Position numbers and translations under genes: made by a program. The notes under the pieces are model-generated. The model did not search any database, was not told the origin of the DNA, and saw only the letters and a program-made list of their open reading frames with translations. This document shows positions 26,775 to 29,796 of a stretch of 29,796 nt of DNA, in pieces. Every line of letters begins with the position of its first letter. Position 1 is the first letter of the stretch. The DNA lies in contig JAZSQO010000006.1 of assembly GCA_045538015.1 (NCBI GenBank), forward strand, positions 1 through 29,796, written 5' to 3'. Origin of the DNA: SIG598 sp045538015 (GTDB lineage: Bacteria > Bacillota > Clostridia > Oscillospirales > Acutalibacteraceae).

Positions 26775-27779
26775 ATGAAGGTTACGATACTGGGCACCGG
26801 CAGCTGGGGCACCGCTCTGGCACTGGTGCTGGCCGACAACGGCAACGACGTGCGGATGTACGGCGTGGACGAGTCGGAGATAAACGACATCAACAAAAAG
26901 CACCGCAACAACCGCTATTTCCACGGCGCGCCTCTGCCCGAGAGCATCCGCGCCTTTGCTGACCCCGCCGAGGCAACGGAGGGCTGTGAGCTGCTGCTCA
27001 TAACCGTGCCCACCAAGTTCGTGGCCTCCGCTCTGAACACCGTAAAGCCCTACATCGCTCCGGGCACCCTTGTGGTCAACGCCAGCAAGGGCTTTGACCC
27101 GGCCACCAACAACCGCATGAGCCAGACCGTCCGTGAGGTGCTGGGCGACCGCGGCATCCGCCCGGTGGTTTCCATCATCGGCCCCAGCCACGCCGAAGAG
27201 GTGGTTCTGCGCAAGCTGACCGCCATCTGCGCCGTGTCCCTCGACCACGCCGCCGCCGAGGAGGTTCAGAGAATATTCTCCAACGGCAATATGCGTCTGT
27301 ACATCAACTCCGACGAGATCGGTGCCGAGTATGGCGTGGCCATGAAGAACGTCATCGCTCTGGCCTCGGGCATGATGGCCGGCAGAGGCTACGGCGACAA
27401 CGGCCGCGCCGCGCTGGTCACCAGAGGCATCGCCGAGATGATCCGCTACGGCGTTTCCATGGGCGGACGCAAGGAGACCTACATCGGCCTCACCGGCGTG
27501 GGCGACCTTGTGGTCACCTGCTTCAGCCCCCACTCCCGCAACTATCAGGCCGGCTACATCATCGGTCAGGACGACGGCGCGGAAAACTTCTTCCGGGACA
27601 ACACCAAGACGGTCGAGGGCGTGAACAGCTGCAAGGTCATCTACGAGGACGTCATGGCCAACTGCGACTTTGAAATGCCCATCATCGGCAGCGTGTATGA
27701 TGTGCTCTTCCGGGGCAAGCATCCCTCGGAGGCCATCGAGGAGCTGATGAACCGGCCTCTCATCGACGAGACATTCTGA
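26775..27779 (+). CDS. gpsA: NAD(P)-dependent glycerol-3-phosphate dehydrogenase
   Basis: GpsA reduces dihydroxyacetone phosphate to glycerol-3-phosphate, the backbone for phospholipids and the substrate of PlsY encoded earlier in this window. The 334-aa length is standard. The N-terminal Rossmann loop reads GTGSWGTALA (7-16), the catalytic Lys lies in MKNVIALASG near residue 190, and the C-terminal signature GVGDLVVTCFS is present. The ATG at 26775 has GGAGG 9 nt upstream. In many Firmicutes gpsA sits next to der and plsY; here it is alone, between the unknown gene and a small basic protein, and is closed by a long composite hairpin. Confidence 0.96.
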   Translation: MKVTILGTGSWGTALALVLADNGNDVRMYGVDESEINDINKKHRNNRYFHGAPLPESIRAFADPAEATEGCELLLITVPTKFVASALNTVKPYIAPGTLVVNASKGFDPATNNRMSQTVREVLGDRGIRPVVSIIGPSHAEEVVLRKLTAICAVSLDHAAAEEVQRIFSNGNMRLYINSDEIGAEYGVAMKNVIALASGMMAGRGYGDNGRAALVTRGIAEMIRYGVSMGGRKETYIGLTGVGDLVVTCFSPHSRNYQAGYIIGQDDGAENFFRDNTKTVEGVNSCKVIYEDVMANCDFEMPIIGSVYDVLFRGKHPSEAIEELMNRPLIDETF

Positions 27780-27785
27780 TAAAAA

Positions 27786-27855
27786 GACATAATATAATGA
27801 AATCGCGGCGATACAGCGGAAAATATCGCCGCGATTGTTGTTATGTCTCTTGATT
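27786..27855 (+). terminator. Composite terminator hairpin after gpsA
   Basis: An inner perfect 13-bp stem (27801-27813 with 27824-27836; arm AATCGCGGCGATA) is enclosed by GACATAA/TTATGTC (27786-27792, 27841-27847). U-rich sequence follows, including a six-T run at 27854-27859 that also lies in the next promoter. Confidence 0.78.
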
Positions 27856-27879
27856 TTTTGTAAACCAATGTGATATAAT
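27850..27879 (+). promoter_or_regulatory. Extended -10 promoter of the small basic protein gene
   Basis: TTGATT (27850-27855), 18 nt, TATAAT (27874-27879), with TG one base before the -10. The predicted start is near 27886, leaving a leader of about 23 nt. Confidence 0.75.
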
Positions 27880-27908
27880 GTCCTCAGACAAAGGAAAGGA
27901 GCACTGTT

Positions 27909-28100
27909 ATGGAAAAATTTGTTCCCTTTGAGAAGCTGTCCAAGAAGCAGCAGCGCGAGCTGAACAACCAGAAGCGCAGAACCTGGGGCGAGCTCAGCCC
28001 GGTGACCCGCAGACCGGAAAATCCCAAAGCCTACAACCGCAAAAAGGCACGGAAGTGGAGTGATGATTCCCACTGTTCCGTGCCTTTTCGTTTTATATGA
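27909..28100 (+). CDS. Small basic protein, 63 aa, 3' end overlapping a terminator
   Basis: This 63-codon gene has a strong start (AAAGGAG 8 nt upstream, own promoter). The protein is rich in Lys, Arg and Gln, with a central patch (RRTWGELSPVTRRPENPKAY) that looks conserved in type, followed by NRKKARKWSDD. It has no membrane span and could bind nucleic acid, but I cannot name a family. Its last 19 or so codons coincide with a 13-bp-arm terminator hairpin and its U-run, and the TGA stop (28098-28100) lies at or beyond the expected transcript end. Either read-through occurs or many mRNAs lack a stop codon. The last residues (SVPFRFI) are thus less certain than the rest. Confidence 0.75.
   Translation: MEKFVPFEKLSKKQQRELNNQKRRTWGELSPVTRRPENPKAYNRKKARKWSDDSHCSVPFRFI
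28042..28092. terminator. Bidirectional terminator inside the small gene's 3' end
   Basis: AAAAGGCACGGAA (28042-28054) and TTCCGTGCCTTTT (28076-28088) are perfect 13-bp arms, with an inner GTGG/CCAC stem. Plus strand: the U-run continues as TTTTCGTTTTATA. Minus strand: the stem ends in TTTTT. It serves both the small gene and the convergent repressor gene. Confidence 0.88.
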
Positions 28101-28118
28101 ATTTTACCAGAGGTAGCG

Positions 28119-28170
28119 TCATCTTTGGTGACGGTCACCAAAGGTGAGAGCGGCTGTTCACCAAAGGTGA
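28119..28170. repeat. Three copies of a 13-bp near-palindrome
   Basis: TCACCAAAGGTGA occurs at 28135-28147 and 28158-28170 in direct orientation with a 23-bp period, and once inverted at 28119-28131 with one mismatch. Each copy is nearly self-complementary (TCACC/GGTGA around AAA). The inverted and first direct copies, 3 nt apart, can form a 13-bp hairpin. The last copy supplies the stop codon of the repressor gene. Confidence 0.8.
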
Positions 28171-28775
28171 CAGCTACTTACCACCCGGCCCACCACCTTC
28201 ACGCCGCCGAAAAGCTCAAGGGCGCGGGGAGGATAGTGGCGGTTGAAGCCGGCCAGCATGGGCCCGGCCTCCGTGTGCTTCAGGCGGCTGACCATCAGCT
28301 GGCCACCCGGAAGGAGGAAAACTCCCGGCTTTTCCGGCTCGAGGGTATCCTGCTTCACGCACAGCAGCCGGTCTCCGGCGTATATCATCGGCTCCATCCG
28401 GTCGTCGGCGGCGATGAGCATGAAGTGATTTCCGTCGCAGTACTCTGTCTCGGCGAACTCCTGCCCCGCGATGTTCCCGGCGGCGAAGAGGTCGTCGGGA
28501 TTTTCTATTGTCTGCCGGAGGAGGGGAACGGTGCCGGCGAGGATCTCCAGCTCCTCCTCAGTCATGGGCGTGTCCTCGCCACGGAGCCAGTGAGGGCTGC
28601 ATTTCAGAATTTCGGCGAAGAGCATGGTACGCTTGTAGCTGGGCTCGTAGGCTCCCTTGCAGTATTCGCTGATGGTGGAGTCGCTCACGGAACAGAGCCG
28701 GCCGAACTCGGCGTTGGTCAGGCCGCGGATCTTGAGGATCTCGCTCAGTCTCTGGGCGACGGTGGCAACTTTCAT
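28158..28775 (-). CDS. XRE-family repressor with protease-dead S24 (LexA/CI-like) domain
   Basis: The 205-aa protein has an N-terminal XRE helix-turn-helix (about 8-62: TNAEFGRLCSVSDSTISEYC) and a C-terminal S24 fold (about 100-205). In active LexA/CI proteins the S24 motif is GDSMxP with a later catalytic Lys; here the motif reads DDRMEP, with R126 at the Ser position, and the usual Lys position carries Ser (about S163, in MVSRLK). Self-cleavage therefore looks impossible, so induction must come another way. The ATG has GAAAGGAAG upstream. The gene is divergent from a helix-turn-helix gene with an SOS box and probably binds the shared 285-bp region. Fold call is firm; targets are inferred. 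Confidence 0.88.
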   Translation of the reverse strand: MKVATVAQRLSEILKIRGLTNAEFGRLCSVSDSTISEYCKGAYEPSYKRTMLFAEILKCSPHWLRGEDTPMTEEELEILAGTVPLLRQTIENPDDLFAAGNIAGQEFAETEYCDGNHFMLIAADDRMEPMIYAGDRLLCVKQDTLEPEKPGVFLLPGGQLMVSRLKHTEAGPMLAGFNRHYPPRALELFGGVKVVGRVVSSCHLW

Positions 28776-28855
28776 GGTTCTCTTCCTTTCATTGTAAGTT
28801 CCCTAAAATCGGGACAGCATCCACAAAACGACAGTATTTCTCATAAGCTGATGAT

Positions 28856-28885
28856 ATTATATAATAAACGTAGAGGCCTTGGCAA
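28856..28885 (-). promoter_or_regulatory. Sigma-A promoter of the XRE/S24 repressor
   Basis: Minus strand: TTGCCA (28885-28880), 18 nt, TATAAT (28861-28856). The -10 overlaps a perfect 12-bp palindrome, TATTATATAATA. The leader is about 75 nt. Confidence 0.7.
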
Positions 28886-28894
28886 TTATCTGTA

Positions 28895-28908
28895 CGAATA
28901 ATGGTTCG
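28895..28908. promoter_or_regulatory. Degenerate SOS-box-like site between divergent promoters
   Basis: CGAATAATGGTTCG differs from the GAAC-N4-GTTC core at one base (C to T). It lies between the two divergent promoters, 10 bp from the repressor -35 and 17 bp before the rightward -35. It could be a second, weaker operator. Confidence 0.4.
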
Positions 28909-28924
28909 GAAGGCAGATGAATGC

Positions 28925-28953
28925 TTGACAAAGATGGGATGATATGATATAAC
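28925..28953 (+). promoter_or_regulatory. Sigma-A promoter of the divergent HTH gene
   Basis: TTGACA (28925-28930), 17 nt, TATAAC (28948-28953), with TG one base before the -10. The predicted start is near 28960, about 100 nt before the ATG. Confidence 0.85.
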
Positions 28954-28966
28954 AAAGACGCGAAAA

Positions 28967-28978
28967 GAACATATGTTC
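28967..28978. promoter_or_regulatory. SOS (LexA/DinR) box or repressor operator
   Basis: GAACATATGTTC is a perfect 12-bp palindrome fitting the Firmicute SOS consensus CGAACRNRYGTTYC in its core. It is centred at about +13 of the 28925-28953 promoter, where bound repressor would block transcription. Flanking CGAAA and TTTCG extend the symmetry. The adjacent XRE repressor is an alternative binder. Confidence 0.72.
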
Positions 28979-29015
28979 GTTTCGGCGGAAAGATAGGTGA
29001 AACGATGACAACGAA

Positions 29016-29043
29016 GCCGGCCGGTTGAAGCGGAAAGCCGGCC
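29016..29043 (+). repeat. GC-rich leader hairpin before the HTH gene
   Basis: GGCCGG (29019-29024) and CCGGCC (29038-29043) form a perfect stem, and AAGCCGGCC occurs twice as a direct repeat. The hairpin ends 4 nt before AAGGAG, so it may affect translation. Confidence 0.5.
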
Positions 29044-29060
29044 AAACAAGGAGAAAATCA

Positions 29061-29549
29061 ATGAACAAAGACAATTACCGGGACTATGTTACGGAGGCGT
29101 ACCGGTACTACGCGCTGTGCGGCCGCCCCACCGAGCTGGAGGTGAAGCAGGTGCGGGACATTCTGCCGCCCAACTGCCGCGGGGCGGTGGCCGATCTGGA
29201 AGCGGCGGCAAGGGTCATGGGGCGGCTGGAGCTGGAGCCGGAGGGCGAGCTGATGAAGGGCTGTCTTGACCGGGTGTATCTGGCCGACCCGAGGAGAACG
29301 CCGGGCAGAGGAGCCATAAGCGAGCGGGTGGTGAGGGCGTCGATGGAGCTGTGCGTCAGTGAATCCACGGTGTACCGCATTCTGCGGCGGCTGCGGCTGC
29401 TGATGGCCATCGAGCGGGGACTGCGGGTGGAGGAGGGAGAGCTGGTGCAGCTCTTCGACCGCTCCCGGAGCAAAATGCCGCCCAGAGCCGGCGCGATGAT
29501 GTGGAAGGGAGAAGCCCGGCGGGACACCTCAGTTCCCGGGGCCTCGTAA
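29061..29549 (+). CDS. Helix-turn-helix protein under SOS-box promoter, 162 aa
   Basis: I cannot name this protein. It is charged and helical; residues about 88-122 (SERVVRASMELCVSESTVYR and the following Arg-rich helix) form a credible helix-turn-helix of the kind seen in phage late-gene activators (ArpU/RinA-like) and sigma region 4. The N-terminal half starts NYRDYVTEAYRYYALCGRPTELE, also typical in style of such phage regulators. The ATG at 29061 has AAGGAG 7 nt upstream. It is transcribed away from the XRE/S24 repressor from a strong promoter carrying an SOS box, so it may be damage-induced. No clear intrinsic terminator follows. A phage-derived regulator is the best guess, at moderate confidence. 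Confidence 0.75.
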   Translation: MNKDNYRDYVTEAYRYYALCGRPTELEVKQVRDILPPNCRGAVADLEAAARVMGRLELEPEGELMKGCLDRVYLADPRRTPGRGAISERVVRASMELCVSESTVYRILRRLRLLMAIERGLRVEEGELVQLFDRSRSKMPPRAGAMMWKGEARRDTSVPGAS

Positions 29550-29564
29550 GGGAAAATCTTCATG

Positions 29565-29622
29565 GGAAATCGCCTTTTTTTTACGATAAATCACCCAAAT
29601 TGCCGCTGTGCAGGTGATTTCC
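29565..29622. repeat. Competing inverted repeats downstream of the HTH gene
   Basis: GGTGATTTCC (29613-29622) can pair with AAATCACC (29588-29595, perfect over 8 bp) or with GGAAATCGCC (29565-29574, one G-U). The first arm is followed by eight T residues (29575-29582). The two pairings exclude each other, as in attenuators, but no coding context supports that role. Confidence 0.45.
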
Positions 29623-29623
29623 A

Positions 29624-29652
29624 TTGTGCTGAGGGAAAAAGAGTGTTATAAT
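29624..29652 (+). promoter_or_regulatory. Extended -10 promoter facing the right edge
   Basis: TTGTGC (29624-29629), 17 nt, TATAAT (29647-29652), with TG one base before the -10. The predicted start is near 29659, right at the palindrome-rich segment. Confidence 0.6.
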
Positions 29653-29658
29653 CAGATT

Positions 29659-29796
29659 AAGGCAATACCGCATAATTCTAAGTGCGATATTGCGCAGTCA
29701 GATTTTCTGTCAGACGATACAAAAAGCGGAACCAATACTTTGTGTATTGGTGAGCATTTTTGTGAAGTATGACGGAAAAGATGCAAGCAAGATCGT
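29659..29796 (+). other. Palindrome-rich segment: candidate structured RNA or mobile-element end
   Basis: An 11-bp hairpin with one mismatch (29662-29672 with 29683-29693; arm GCAATACCGCA) is followed by a direct repeat GTCAGA-N6-GTCAGA (29697-29714) and a perfect 8-bp hairpin, ACCAATAC/GTATTGGT (29731-29738, 29744-29751). A frame is open from 29633 to the edge, with possible GTG starts at 29750 and 29762, but no ribosome site. It is AT-richer than the genes around it. It may be a noncoding RNA, a MITE-like repeat or the end of an insertion sequence; the window stops too soon to decide. Confidence 0.4.

Noticed and set aside
28119..28170. A short CRISPR array
   Set aside because: The repeats are only 13 bp, one is inverted, the spacers are 3 and 10 nt, and no cas gene is nearby.
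29750..29796. The start of a protein-coding gene at the right edge (GTG at 29750 or 29762)
   Set aside because: There is no ribosome site, the frame passes through hairpins, and too few codons are present; it was left inside the palindromic-segment entry.

Overview
The window is GC-rich, about 58-60% by eye, and densely coded on both strands. It looks like chromosomal DNA of a Gram-positive Clostridia, most likely an Oscillospiraceae/Ruminococcaceae-type gut bacterium. The supporting signs are strong AGGAGG ribosome sites, many near-perfect sigma-A promoters (TTGACA, 17-18 nt, TATAAT), a Bacillus-type phosphoglucose isomerase, the DUF177-rpmF pair, the DUF512-der-plsY cluster, an exported SH3b/lysozyme protein with poly-threonine linkers, and a DUF6320-like membrane protein paired with a condensation-fold acetyltransferase. 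This placement is inference from gene content; there is no rRNA in the window.

Layout. 1-7020: rpoC (cut off by the left edge) and rpoB on the minus strand, driven by a consensus promoter with a leader of about 230 nt. 7142-9305: a rightward three-gene unit with a lysophospholipid-acyltransferase-like protein carrying a zinc ribbon, a 114-aa unknown and a small P-loop kinase-like protein, closed by a two-way terminator. 9333-10215: a GNAT acetyltransferase and an unknown. 10292-13745: plsY, der and a DUF512 radical-SAM protein, transcribed leftward in the order DUF512, der, plsY. 13837-14729: rpmF and DUF177/YceD with their own promoter and terminator. 14772-16695: a small P-loop protein and pgi. 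16742-18870: the acetyltransferase/membrane-protein pair, coupled by a TAATG overlap. 18908-21019: a dCache-GAF-GGDEF diguanylate cyclase. 21075-24651: a HAD phosphatase and a large secreted lysozyme, rightward. 24682-26074: hisH-hisF. 26058-26603: an unknown converging on hisF with a 17-bp overlap. 26775-27847: gpsA. 27850-28100: a 63-codon basic protein whose 3' end contains its own terminator.

The right end (28042-29796) is the accessory-looking part. It holds three copies of a 13-bp near-palindrome, a repressor with an XRE helix-turn-helix and a S24 (LexA/CI-like) domain that lacks both catalytic residues, and a divergent gene for a helix-turn-helix protein. The divergent gene has a sigma-A promoter followed at about +13 by an exact Firmicute SOS (LexA/DinR) box. 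Beyond it lies a promoter-led, palindrome-rich stretch that runs off the window and resembles a structured RNA or a mobile-element end. This repressor/SOS-box/regulator arrangement resembles a phage immunity switch and is the best candidate for an undescribed regulatory cassette.

The housekeeping genes join into known pathways. GpsA makes glycerol-3-phosphate and PlsY acylates it to start phospholipid synthesis; Der supports 50S assembly and rpmF encodes a 50S protein; Pgi serves glycolysis; HisHF makes the imidazole ring of histidine.
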